This document shows, piece after piece, positions 23,068 to 34,600 of a stretch of 64,000 nucleotides of DNA (the stretch's first letter is position 1; each line of letters opens with the position of its first letter). Under the pieces are notes generated by a model that saw only the letters and a list, made by a program, of their open reading frames with translations, did no database searches and had not been told where the DNA came from. The DNA is taken from contig OZ017798.1 in the NCBI GenBank assembly GCA_963969395.1, forward strand, positions 16,980,173-17,044,172, written 5' to 3'. The stretch comes from Pseudoscleropodium purum. Taxonomy: Eukaryota; Streptophyta; Bryopsida; Hypnales; Brachytheciaceae. A program made the position numbers and the translations under genes.

Positions 23068-25729
23068 TTAGAAGATGCATTTGGCCATCAACTCTGCAAT
23101 GTCTTCGTCTTCAAACAATTCTTCCAACTCTGCATCATGAATGAACTCCTCTTCAATTGAATTGTTGTCTTTCGAATTAAATAATAACCCTGAGGTGTTT
23201 GCTTCCATGGCTTCAGCTTGGAAGCTCCGTTCGAATGGTCTAGTGAGGCCACATTTTTCCCAACCTTGCACAATCATCTCTGTTCGATCTCCAACATCTT
23301 TCCAAGATTCTAACAACCAAGTATGCAAGTGTTCTCGAAGAGTACCAATGGTTAAATCCAATTGAATTTGAGGTGTACCATTTTGTACCTGACACTGGAT
23401 CAAAGATGCTGACCATTGTTTGAAACGCATTGTGAATCCAGCTTTGAGAGGCCTTTGAAGAATTACATCTGCAGGTTGAAGCTTGGATGTACAATTTGCC
23501 GGAATGAAAAGGACACAAATCCAAGGATACTCAAGCTTTATCCATGAAAGAAATGCCTTTGATTTATGCACAGACCAACAATCCAATAACCAAACCATTT
23601 TTTGATTGCTTGGAAGATGTAATCGCTCCTTCACACCATTGCAATATGGATGAAGAATCTCACTAACAAACTCCTGGCATGTTGTCAAAGTTGACCAATG
23701 ATTAGCTGACATCGTAAAGTGAAAGCCATGGCTCAAACAAGATTTTAACAATGGAATCTTTGGCAAGCATCTACTTGTTTTCCCTGTAAACATAAATAAG
23801 AAAGACACAAAGTTATTTATCCCTTACAGGTCCTTTGGATTAGTAGATATGTTGCCATACGTAGACACTTTAGTGATAACATCACGACATCCAACATAAA
23901 CTTGGTACCATGTTTTTTGAAGAGTCACATATCAAATTAAAGAAAAAAAATACTTGTAAAGATTATTTGCATTGGAAGCAAAGTTCCATCAGTTGCTGAT
24001 GAAACCCATGCTGTAACTTGACGCTTATCTTCCAAACCTACACTTTTGATGTCTTTGGAACCTCGCCTTTCCCAAGTACGTTCCTTTGCCATTGGCACTA
24101 AATGAATGCATGTGCAATACAACCACCTTACACATTCAGTAACATTAGAAATCTTGTTATTTATAATTTACTTTAAAATAAACTAATGAGAATCAATTTG
24201 AACAGTACAAACTCATGATATAAATTAATTCAAGTTGAAGAAAAAATCATCACCTGTTTGGTCTGTATTCACAACAAGTTCTGGAGGTATATCATAAGCC
24301 CGCACCAAGTACGCAACTCTCAAAGCCATCAACTTTCTAAGTTCTTCCCAATCCAAAGGAAGTTTACCGCATGTGGTGGTTGTACATCGATAACTCCACT
24401 GTAAATGTTGTTTGACAAATCGACGTGTCCAATCTACACTTACTTGAAATTTTCCAAGCAGTTCAGGTGCTCGTGCAACAATGACTCCTTTGATGATAGG
24501 TTGTATAATTCCAGCATTGAGGGATTGGCCTGCATCTCGCATGTGAAGAAGCAAATCACAAATTTCTTGCACGACATCAGGCCTTGAAGATAAAGCAGCT
24601 TCGTGTTGAGTACCAGGCCTAAATTGGCTAAATCTCTCAACATGAGGCAAATATTTCTCTCTGAGAATCCCTTCACGAGTGAACCAGGTATACAAAGTGC
24701 TTCGAGAAAGTTCATCAAACAATCCATTTGTGCATCTTGGATACTTGCAGACCATTCCAAGTGAAGTTAGCCTCACAAATCAACTTACAATCAATCAACA
24801 TGATTTATTCCTAATACTTTACACTTCTGAGTAAAATAAAACTATGCACAGAAGGGTTTAGGGGTTGCACATCAGTTCATGTGCATACAATCACATGAAT
24901 CATACACAAAATGTGTATGGTTCTCTCAATCATGCCATAAACTTGAGCATATAATAAAATTTTGCAGATCAAGATACCTGCATATCATTTCATGCACATA
25001 AAGCCACATTCATCATATATTTAATCAACTTAATTTCTACATAATACCATAAACTTGTGTATATTATAGAGCTCACAAAAAGACATACCTGTGTGTGAGT
25101 TTGAGGTAGTGCAGTGCAGCAGATAAACCTCGATGTTGTTTGACAGCTGCGTAAATCAAAGGCCATTTATCAGCTGTGAACCAATTTTGATATGGTCCTC
25201 TCATGCCTCTTCTGCTCTTCTTCTGTGACACATTCACTGGTGTTGGTGGAGGTTGAAAAGATGTGAGGAGTGTCATTTGTGGCAAAAGTACCTTGCGAGG
25301 CCTCCCTGGTCCTTTCTTCACACATTTGCTGACATTGACATTCTTACCCTCAAGTATTTGCCTTTGAGAAATGCTCAGAGAGAGTTTCTTCAGCTCTAAT
25401 TCTTGTTCTTCTCTACTGATTGGCTTCACAAATTGAGTGAGCAGAACCTAATTAGGAGTCATTGCACAAAAAAAATACAAAACTAAACCCTAAACCCTAA
25501 CTACTCACTCCTCTGCATCAACATCGTTGAGAGATTCTAGACTCACTTCTCTCTTCTTAACTTTGCAAAACAAAATTGGTAAGATCTGCTTCAAAGCTTT
25601 ACAATTGCACCTCCTTGCCCTCTCACGCACAGCATATACAAAATCAAGTGCTCTGCTCAACTTTAAAGGACATGTACAATAATCTGCTTGACAACCAATG
25701 CAGGTGCAAATGCTACCAGAAGAAGACAT
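23068..25729 (-). CDS. Pogo/jerky-type DDE transposase (5 exons, ~640 aa)
   Basis: Inferred exons: 25729-25509, 25412-25089, 24771-24254, 24097-23954 and 23783-23068. Phases agree across all junctions and total 1,923 bases with a single stop. The ATG has an in-frame stop just upstream. Order: a Cys cluster near residues 8-20 (CTCIGCQADYCTC) with CNC near 41-43; an acidic/basic linker; an AT-hook KGPGRPRK near 107-114; a helical DNA-binding region (ELSRSTLYTWF); then the DDE fold with VVNTDQT (D352), WLLDCWSVH (D470) and LQPADVILQ (D508), spacing DD37D; and an acidic tail. The fold cuts and rejoins its own transposon ends. Exon 4's acceptor is the weakest call: it drops four residues (GVHL) that relatives appear to keep, and a G before KTSR becomes R. 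It could be active, recently dead, or co-opted. Confidence 0.82.
25440..25500 (-). other. Transposase intron 1 with telo-box motif
   Basis: The intron carries ACTAAACCCTAAACCCTAA on the plus strand (25,482-25,500), about two plant telomere units. Telo-boxes of this type occur in plant promoters and first introns. Two units are too few to call an interstitial telomere. Confidence 0.55.
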
Positions 25730-26112
25730 CCCACCTCAACAAACATGGACAATGATCATTCTTCAAGACGAATCCATTTTTCAGTGCAACCAAAGTTGAA
25801 GTTTTGTGGTGAAGCGTACCTGTAGGGACAATGGATATTTTGTGGTGAAGCATAGTTGTAGCGATGCTGGATATGGTGAACACAACTTGATCCACAATAG
25901 AAATTACAACACCCTAAAAATGATCTTAATCCCACAAAAAGCTCTACTACCACCTCAACTAGCATCGCCACTTGTACCTACTAGCGCCACAAAAGCGTCG
26001 TCAACCTTGAAAAGGCGAAATATAAAGTGTGGCCACCACGAATATTGAGAATATTTTTACATCCTTTGCCGAAATCCAGGCACCCTTAAAATAATCCAGT
26101 TCGTCACTGCTC
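25730..26112 (-). promoter_or_regulatory. Transposase upstream / subterminal region
   Basis: There is no gene here. A 14-bp direct repeat TTTTGTGGTGAAGC occurs at 25,802-25,815 and 25,838-25,851 (36 bp apart), a plausible but untested transposase or regulatory site. The segment lies between the start codon and the right terminal repeat, so it must contain the promoter. Confidence 0.4.
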
Positions 26113-26137
26113 TGTCGAAGCTAACCACGACGTACGG
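26113..26137 (-). repeat. Right terminal inverted repeat of the pogo-like element
   Basis: Partner of 22,572-22,596, followed by TA. This is the promoter-side end, about 385 bp from the transposase start codon. Confidence 0.9.
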
Positions 26138-27053
26138 TAGTGTTCGTGAGAACTCGATCGTGATTCAAGTTCACTTGATGTAGTGGACCGGACCAGGGTT
26201 TGGGAAATTTTTGGTTGCATCCTCTCAATCATAAAAAGTATCAATTTATTTCCTTGAATATGAATTTTTCATCAGCCAATTTTTTCCATAATGAAATTGG
26301 CACGAGCTAAATTGCTAAATTCTTGTAATGTAAAAAAAAACATTTCTAATATAGAAGTACCAATTAATATTGCATCTTTGGTAGGAATTGAACCCAACAT
26401 AGCCCTTCACTATTTGAATGCCAAAGTTCCTCTCAACTTATGCAATATGGAGTTGAGGATGGTTATGAAAAGTTTGTATATATGAAATTAAAAGAATTTA
26501 GTTTTAATCTTCTTCAACTAGATCTTATGTTGCCTTGTACAGTATTGCTCAAGATTGGTGTATAAATGGCAAAACCTAGAAGAATTCTTCTATAAGATGA
26601 TGGCATCCTCTAAAGTGTTGTCAAAGTCTTTGTTTCGTCCTTCTAAAACCAATCACATGATACCAGGGCTTTTATTTGTGGCAAAATTTCGCCAAATTGT
26701 CAGACATTTGACTTCTCTAGTTTCATTCCTCTAAAAACTGACCTTTAGAGTGAAGCTAGGAAGGGGACATTAGTCTAAAAAAAGCCCTATATGATACTAT
26801 CCAAATTTGATGTTGTCATGTGATTTCAAAGCTTTTATTTGATATTGTTCTGCCCAAGAATAGTCCTTTTATAGGTTGTGGTACTCACACATTGACACTA
26901 AAAGTTTAAACAAGGGTTAGTAAGCTAAAATACTTTAATTTTTAAGATGGACTAATTGAAGCCTATGTGCCCCCAAAATTTCTATCCGTCCATTGTACCT
27001 TGAAAGCCCAAAACTCTTCCTTACAAGCTATTGTGTTAGAGGTCAATATTTAA
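26138..27053. other. Remnant of TLC copy 2 upstream region, then no gene
   Basis: 26,138 to about 26,190 still resembles the upstream regions of copies 1 and 3 (GTGTTCGTGAGAACTCGATCG). Beyond that homology fades and the sequence is AT-rich with no recognised gene. Confidence 0.55.
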
Positions 27054-27967
27054 CCCCTAAAGGACCAAGACCATTTTTTTGCCAAAAAACATTCAAAACT
27101 ACTATTTCTATGGCAAAAGGTAAGAAAAAGTTTTAATTGTTTTCTTTTTCCACATCTAACCATAGGATCTTACACCTAACTATTATGAAAATGTGTGGAA
27201 AAAATTTCAGAATTTTTGACCGCACAGATTGCATGATATCTACATTTAAAGTAGAAAAAATAAGTTTTTCAGCACATTGCGAGATTAGATCTTTTAACTT
27301 TTAACATTTTTAACTTTAATTTTTTGCACTATAACGTTTTGAGCTTTAAATCTTTATGGTAAGAAATTGAGTTGAGAGTTTGGAAAAAATTCAAAATATT
27401 TAAAAAAAACTTAATTTTTATTCTTTAAAAAATTGCTAAGTAGAAGTAGGTACAAGATAGAAAGAAAATCTAAAATATTCATGTCTCTAAAATGAAATTA
27501 AAATTCACTAATATCAATGGTGAGATTGTTCTAGCAAGAAAGATTGACCATGTGAAATTTTGTTTTTTTGAAAAATTCTAAGAAATGCATTTGGAAATGA
27601 ATCCTACAAGTTATTTTTTTTAAAAGATGCTTTAATTGCCCAAAAAACAAGATTGTCCATAACTTTCTCATTAAAAATCCAAATGGAAAGAATCAAAGCT
27701 TCACAAGTACACAAAAATATAATCTCTGAGGAAAAAAAAATTTTAATTCTGAAATTTTTTTTGCTACCCCCCATCCCTTGTTTTGAACTTATTTGGGTAT
27801 AACTTTTGTTTCTGGGCACCAATTGAAAAAAAAATTACATTGCCATGAAGCTAATCGATTTTTCTATCTTTGAAAAAAAGTTTCAAGAAATAAGGAAAAA
27901 ATTTCAGCCCATAGGTACCTGCCCAAAAATCCATTTGTCCCCCAAAGGGACAATGGTCCTTTAGGGG
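27054..27967 (+). mobile_element. TTAA-flanked TIR element (914 bp, non-coding)
   Basis: Perfect 14-bp inverted ends CCCCTAAAGGACCA (27,054-27,067) and TGGTCCTTTAGGGG (27,954-27,967), each bordered by TTAA. TTAA plus a CCC start is the piggyBac pattern; a Harbinger-like TTA/TAA target cannot be excluded because the flank is palindromic. The interior is AT-rich, non-coding, and shared with diverged copies at 9.0-10.2, 14.1-15.0, 52.0 and 55.0 kb. It is therefore a non-autonomous family amplified in this genome. Confidence 0.75.
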
Positions 27968-27971
27968 TTAA

Positions 27972-29290
27972 GATAACTAACCTTCACCTAGCTAGGTATT
28001 AGCCACTAAAAATTTTCCCATAGCAATTGAAATCTGCCAAGTATTCAATGGAGGCGATAAAATGTCCTTCAATTTGGGGGGCAACAAGCTAACTTTGAAC
28101 TAGTTGCAGGTTTTTCCTAGCACTGCTTGCAATGTACTTAAATAACAAGACATACTAAGCAAAATTGAACACTAAAATGCTTAGCCTTTGACCACAAAGT
28201 TAGAGTTCAAATTCCATCGTTGTTCATAGTAGTCCCATTTACCAAGTACCAATTACATGTAAACGAGTATTTTTATTTTTATTTGTGAAAGATAGGTAGG
28301 GTATTTGCATATTTTTATTTTTACTTGTCAAAAATAGGTAGAATAATTGAACCTAGTTTCCATGACTTTTCCATGACTTTTCCTAGAATTGTATCAGAGT
28401 GACCAAAATTCTCATAGGATTGTTACCTCAATAAGGCTGACAACTTGTCCCGACTAAAGACATTGTAGGTGTCACACTTCATCAGCTCTTCTCAAAAAAA
28501 CATAGCCGCTGGGAGATACTCTAGTGGCAATTGAGGCAGCAAAGTCAAACTTTTGTTTAGTCTCTTCTAAACCCTAGATGAAGAGGACAACAGGCCGGGG
28601 TCCAATGAAGGACTAATTTTTAGCCTTGTCATATATGTTGCAATGATGAATGCTCGTATCCATCGCTTGACCGGCATCCCTCATCTCTCAATGGGTAATT
28701 GTATAGACGATGAAGGTAGTGCTAGCCCGATCGTTTCAAGGTATAGGCAATAGATGTTCGAGCAAAAACATAAGGAAACTACTAGCCTTGTAACGGCTTG
28801 AACATGTGTTGAGATTTTGTTTGAAATATTCTTTGTAAATAACCTCAACTTTTGTAACCTACCTTATCGAGGTGTAAAGTTGAATATAAGACCATCGTGA
28901 ATAAGTAGGCAATTTGAGGCAGTTCTTGTAGTCTCTACACACCTTAATGACTACTATAATAGAGAAATTCCATGACAAGACAAGTAACTCGTAACTAGTA
29001 GGAAATTGTCTCTCAATTATATTATACACTAGCTCATTATTCAAGAGCTAGAGGTGAGATTACCCTACACCACTCCAGCTCCAAAGATCTATACAACAGG
29101 GGTATCAAGATCGAAGCTTCCGCAAGGTGTTGAAGATCGATCATTGCCGATCTCAGCCCAAAAACAAAATAACATTGTCAATTTCATCACCCAATACAAC
29201 CAACCATACAGAAACCAATACCCAACACACAAAAGTCAATCCTCAAACTCAAAATTTGAAGCACCTCCAGATCATCATACATCAATAAGC
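27972..29290. other. No intact gene; possible old coding remnant
   Basis: Around 28,480-28,720 the minus strand has protein-like pieces between stops (RDAGQAMDTSIHHC; FIGPRPVVLFI), perhaps a retroelement gag remnant, but I cannot name the family. The rest is featureless to the start of block B. Confidence 0.35.
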
Positions 29291-29321
29291 AATCACAAGA
29301 AACAGTTCCAGAGTCTTCAAC

Positions 29322-30667
29322 TTACTGAGAGGTAACCGAACCCTTCTCCTCCACAATCGGGTCATTATACCGATTCAACCCGCTTGAACACCAGGATCCC
29401 TACGCTTCCAATAGCATCAAACCTCGCTTTGTATACGAAATACATCACCATCGATACCACTCCAAAGTACATTCTAAACACCGAATCCAATCCCTTGATG
29501 ACTAATAAGAGAACAACCTTCGTCCAAACAAGCGTTCCTTTGGTCATATTCCTGTGCTTCGGGACTGTCAACACTACTAATAGTACAATCCCAATGTGCG
29601 TGATAGCGACAATCGTCCCCGCTCTTCTGATTCTCACCAACTTCATACTTTGTTTCAATGCTTTTCTTCCAAAGTTTCTAGACTTCTCTAGACCAATATG
29701 GCTATGGCTTGTGCCATGCGAACACAATGGCAAGGAAAATGATGCCAGCGAGGATGGGAAAAAGAACAAATATGAAGAATAACTTGGGGTCCGACCAGCC
29801 AACAATGGTGAACATGATGGCTTAGATGATGCCGCCGATGATGATGGAGAAGAGGGAGGGAGGAGGAATGCTAGGACTATAGAGAGTTTGGGTATAAACA
29901 TGCGGAAAAAGACATAGAGGGGGAATTTGGGGATGATGGAGTAGTCGTCGTAAGTGTCGGCGTGGGTGTAGAGATAGTATGTGATGTAAGATTCCACACC
30001 AGTGCCGAGAGTTCCCACTACACAAATCAAGAAAAAGAGTGTCCATGAAAAAATCCTTGTGAATGACTAGTCGTCTGGTGGATCAGTAGTTTGTAGAATC
30101 GAGACTCGACGAATTTCAGTTACAAACGACAGGCCAATTCTCGAATCGAAGCATGGAAAAAATATTTTTGAAGTCTTCAAGAACCCAAACATAGAAAAGC
30201 TAGTTCCTGATCTCTTCAAGAATTGAAATATGGACAAAGTTGCCGAACTCTTTAGGAATTGAAGTATGGACACATTCTTGAACTCTTCAAGAATTGAAAT
30301 ATAGAAGTGTTCCCAAACTCTTCAAGAATTGAAGCATGGAAAAGTTCCCAAGTTCATAAAATGAGGCAATAATAGATTCCTAAATTCTTGGAGCATAGAA
30401 AAGTTCCCGAATTTTCTTCTAATTTAAAATTTAGAGGAGAGAGGGGCTGGGGATTGTCGTTACCTATGCAGTGTTGACAATGCTGTTGACAAGAAGCGGT
30501 GTAAAGGATGGTGAAAGGAACAAAGTTTTATACACTGTAAGGATCCAGATCAAGAAGTAGAAGGCAAGGAGGAATGGCAAAAACAAATGGTAGTGCTTGT
30601 GCAACAGCGTCGCTGATTCCTTGAAAATGGATGCCGTGTCCCATCTCTCCATCTCCTTTGGACACAT
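29322..30667 (-). pseudogene. Plant multi-pass membrane-protein family, copy B (decayed)
   Basis: Paralog of 15,457-16,835. It starts MCPKEMERWDTASIFKES and continues, after the minisatellite intron, FSWTLFFLICVVGTLGTGVES, an IIPKFPLYVFF stretch, SMKLVRIRRAGTIVAI and MYFGVVSMVMYFVYKARFDA. Damage differs from copy A. The donor GTAACG is kept but the base triplet before it is TAG; the acceptor reads TTCTACAA instead of TTCTACAG; and single-base deletions near 29,865 and 29,720 shift frame through the central helices. The C-terminal tail after RFDA is shifted too. Different lesions in the two copies mean they decayed after duplication, or that the ancestor was already unselected. Confidence 0.6.
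30130..30420 (-). repeat. ~39-bp minisatellite in membrane-protein pseudogene (copy B)
   Basis: At least six units of the GAACTCTTCAAGAATTGAAG type, some with GGAAAAGTTCCC linkers. It corresponds to 16,290-16,560 but with more regular units. Confidence 0.8.
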
Positions 30668-31066
30668 CTCTATAGCTCAAAATTGACTAGCTCTTTTGCA
30701 AGATTGCATGAAGAGGTTGATGTGTGCACAACACCAACCTGCAAAATGATCTAAGGATTTTGAAACTACTATGGATGTGAGTGACGAGAATAACATATCC
30801 ATCACAAAACTTAGAGACCTGAAAGTGCAAACCGGTGAGTATTCGTTGACTACTAGAATATTTTAATACCTGGAAGAAAGGGGAAATGCTCTTTTCGAGC
30901 TTTCAATTGTGTAGACAAATTATTGACGTGAGATTTTCATTTTTGATTGAGTGGAATCTAAACGTATGATCTTTATCATCTCAACCCACAACGAGAGATT
31001 TAGTAGTAGACAGTGCACAATGGTTCAAAAGTTATATACGTGAAAGAAAATGAAAAAAGTGTTAAT
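30668..31066. other. Block B spacer upstream of the membrane-protein pseudogene
   Basis: Matches 16,820-17,160 and 17,780-18,260 (GACACATCT-ATAGCTCAAAA, TTTTTGATTGAGTGGAATCT, GCACAATGGTTCAAAAG). It is cut at 31,066 by the copia left LTR. Confidence 0.7.
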
Positions 31067-31261
31067 TGTGAGTTAGTCTAATTATATATACTATTGTAAC
31101 TTAGAATTGAATAGCTACTTCTTGATATCACACATTGTTCAATTAGTTGAAGTGGTGTCTTCTTCCTGCCATAATAAGGCTGGATACTTTGTACTCCAAC
31201 ACATTATATAATATATTAATACCTTTCATCTTCGTGTCATTCTTGCATCTTCTTATCAACA
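31067..31261 (+). repeat. 5' LTR of the copia element
   Basis: 195 bp, TG...CA. It aligns over its full length with 35,864-36,058 but with many substitutions, so the insertion is old rather than recent. Confidence 0.92.
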
Positions 31262-31276
31262 TGGTATCAAAGCACA
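31262..31276 (+). other. Primer binding site, initiator tRNA-Met type
   Basis: TGGTATCAAAGCAC directly follows the 5' LTR. It is complementary to the 3' end of plant initiator tRNA-Met (consensus TGGTATCAGAGC) with one change. Confidence 0.85.
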
Positions 31277-31678
31277 CTGATGTATTAATAAATTGATTAT
31301 AAGAATCATGTGCTTCCCTGAGACGCCTAGAGAAGGAGAGGAAGAGCGAACTGAACTAGAAAACTAGTTTCGCATTACAAAAAGATTTTTTCAATTATTT
31401 CTTGAAGCCGGATACTTTCAAACTCAAATTACATCGCAAGAACGTGGTGAAGACAAACTTGGAGAAGACAAATGGTCTCTTGAAATTGAAACAATTCCAT
31501 ACGGAATATCAAACGCACCTTTAGACTATATTGATGCAATTAGTCAATTTGACTAGTTAAACGAACCTAGACAATATGACAAGATGAATCCACAATTTTT
31601 TCGCTGATGAATTGCTTAGAATCTGCGCTTTATTATAGCCAACTTAGAGAGTAGGCTTGGACTTACTTCAGTCCAATT
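31277..31678 (+). other. Copia leader with a protein-like stretch
   Basis: Between primer site and gag a plus-strand frame is broken only by two TAG codons over about 90 codons (includes ITKRFFQLFLEAGYF and EDKWSLEIETIPYG). Copia leaders are usually non-coding. It may be captured sequence or a relict of an older gag start. Confidence 0.4.
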
Positions 31679-34600
31679 ATGGCCTCAAATTCCTCCAGTT
31701 TGGCTCCTCGCGTTTATAATATGATTAATATCCCACCTTTGACTACTTTGAATTATGCATCTTGGAGCATAAAAATAGAAATGCTCTTCATACGTTCAGA
31801 ATTATGGAGTATGGTTGACGGAACCGAAGCTGCTCCTACTAATAGCAATCAAGCTGGATTAACAACATAGAAGTTAAAAGACTCAAAAGCTTGGGTTGTC
31901 ATATTATTGCACTGTGGTGAGAAGCAATTAATCTCACTTCAACCATTAGCCACCTCCAAACAAGTATGGGATAGAATAAAGCAAATCTATCAACAATCGA
32001 ATAAAGCATCACAAATAAGTTTACATAAATAGTTGTGTCATCTTATCATGACCGACACAGATGATGTTGTCGGTTTCCTTGAAACCTAGCAATCGGTTCT
32101 TCAAGAAGCAGCTATAGCAAGTTGCGTATTTACCGATGCTCAACAAGTTATGCTCCTCTTATCAACACTTCCGGATTCATGGAGTGTGTTCGTTACAATC
32201 CAAGGTGGCATTACAAATCTCACATTCCCTGAATTACTGTCAAATATACTCCAACAAAATGCAATAAATACCTCAAAGGGTGAATCTGCTTAAACCAATG
32301 CATTTTACGTAAAGGGAAAGCTTACCAAATCCTTTTCCACTAAATCTTCTTCATTTGGACAAAATACTAAAAACAACAAACCCAGTTTTTGATCCTCGAA
32401 TGAAAAGAACATATGGAGTCAAAAGGCTATCATTTGCTACAATTGTGGCATCCCAGGCCACAAATCCCCAAATTGCAGGAAAAAAACCCGGAACCAAAGT
32501 GGCTCCACTAAGAATCAACTTCACAATAATAGTACTGAAGAACCTTTCTATCTTTTTATTGCAATAGTGGCACCATCCATCCTTTTTTCATTATGGTATA
32601 TCAACTCAGGGGCAAGTCAACACATGTCTCTGCTCAAATCTTTGTTTCGTAACTATAAAGTATTGGATTCTCCCCGCTTGGTTATCTTAGGTGATAACAA
32701 CACTCATCATGTTGTTGACTTGGGTTCAGTCCTTTTAAGACTACCCAATGACCAAAACTTATTAATTTCTGATGTGTTATTAGTTCCAGGATTAGCTAAA
32801 AACCTTATTTTAGTTTATCAAATTACGAATATTGGTCACATTACTTTAACCTTTACTAAAACACAATGTATTATTGAAACAAGATCCCCAGAATCAAGGG
32901 TACAAAATCAATTTCGCCTACCCAAAGATGGGACTCTATTCAATCTTGGAGTTGGCATTGAATCATTTGATTCAGCTAGCATGGCAGAGACTTTATTCCA
33001 TCTTGCCTTTGATACGCTCAAATCGCATTATAGGCTTAGATACATCAACATTAATTCTATGAATCTTATGATTTACTAGAATTTGGTCAAAGGTTTGTCA
33101 AATATCAAATCTAATTTACCATTAAGTGAAGGATGTATATTTAGAAAACAAACCAAATTACCTTATCCACTTGATGGTGCTACACAAGCTATAGTACCAC
33201 TTGCATTAATTCACACAAATTTGTATGAACCCATGTGCACACCATCTCTTGGTGGTGCTACTTATTTTCTCATTTTTATCAACGACTTTTCAAGGTTTAC
33301 AATTGTATATTTCCTAACAAAGAAATCAGAAGTTTTGAATTATCTTCAAAACTATAAACAACTTGTGGAAAATCAATTTACTAACCACAAGATTCTCATT
33401 CTTAGATTTGATAATGGAGGTGAATTTACATCTAAAGCTTTCTATACATTTTGTCTTGATCATGGCGTTCAATGCCAATTTACCACTCCTTATAACCCAG
33501 CCAAAAACAGAATTTCCGAACGCAAAAATCGGACACTAGTCGAAGCTGCTCATTGTATGCTTCATGTTGCCTATTTGCCAAATTCTTTCTGGGTTGAAGT
33601 TGTGTCTACAGCTTGTTATTTTTAGAATTCTTTATATACCTCAACTTTGTCCAATATCACGCCTTATGAGCTTTGGATAGGTTTGAAACCCAACTTAAGT
33701 AACCTTCATATTTTCGGTTGCCTTGCCTATGCCCATATTCCTGATCATTTAAGAACAAAACTTAAAATTAAAACTATTAAATGCATATTTCTTGGCTATG
33801 GTGTCCCTAATGGCATTAAAGGATATCGGCTATATGATCAAGAAAATCAACGGCTCTTTATCAATCAAGATGTTGTTTTTAATGAAGACTATATATATTA
33901 CCTAGTTAGGATTCAACTTCATCCATCACAAGTCAACCACCCACTTGGTTCACCGAACTTGGAGATTCCTATTCTATCCTTGAATTGGTTAATCAACAAA
34001 CCAAACTTAGCACCCACTTGCCAAAAGTTCCACTAGTCATTCCAAAGCAGGACCTACCTTTGTCTCCACCTCCACTTGATCCCCCAAATTCACCAACCTC
34101 TACTTCAACTTTTCCATCTACTCATAAACGCTCACATCAGCGTCAAGAACAGTTAAATAAATCTCCTCAACGACGGAGTTCTTAGCGTTCAAATAAAGGT
34201 CAAAGAACAACCCCTAGATTCCATGGTACAAATTTGTATTGCTTTGGTTTATTAGCCCAATTAGCTAAACCTCTTACTGTATCTAAAGCTCTTTCCAACC
34301 CGGATGCTCAAGCTTGGAAACTTCCTATGGATAATGAGTATCTTTCTTTACTTAATAATAAAACTTGGGAATTGGTGGACCCTCCACCACATCAATCCAT
34401 CATCAACACTAAATGGATTTTCAAGCGCAAGTATAAATTTGATGGTTCAATAACCTAATTCAAAGCTTGTTTTGTAGTTTAGGGTTTTTCCCAAAAACCA
34501 AGTCTTGATTTCTATGAAACTTTCTCACTTGTTATGAAAATGATGTCTTTGAGACTACTTTTAGCTTTAGCAACACTCTATGATTATCACATCCACCAAA

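Larger units (their letters stand above)
22572..26137 (-). mobile_element. Complete pogo-like (Tc1/mariner superfamily) DNA transposon, 3,566 bp
   Basis: The left end reads CCCTACCTCGTGGTCAG-TTTCGACA. The right end on the reverse strand reads CCGTACGTCGTGGTTAG-CTTCGACA, 21 of 25 matching. It is flanked by TA on both sides (22,570-22,571 and 26,138-26,139). The paralogous copy 3 has the exact empty site, GGAAATAGTGTTCGG, at 44,713-44,727, and copy 2 resumes with TAGTGTTCGTG after the element. It encodes one five-exon transposase gene on the minus strand. TA duplication and the transposase type place it in the pogo branch. The insertion separates TLC pseudogene copy 2 from its old upstream region. 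Confidence 0.92.

Noticed and set aside
25482..25500. Interstitial telomere
   Set aside because: Only about two CCCTAAA units in an intron; better called a telo-box.
29384..29782. 132-codon plus-strand frame
   Set aside because: Antisense shadow of membrane-protein copy B, whose minus-strand reading has family motifs.
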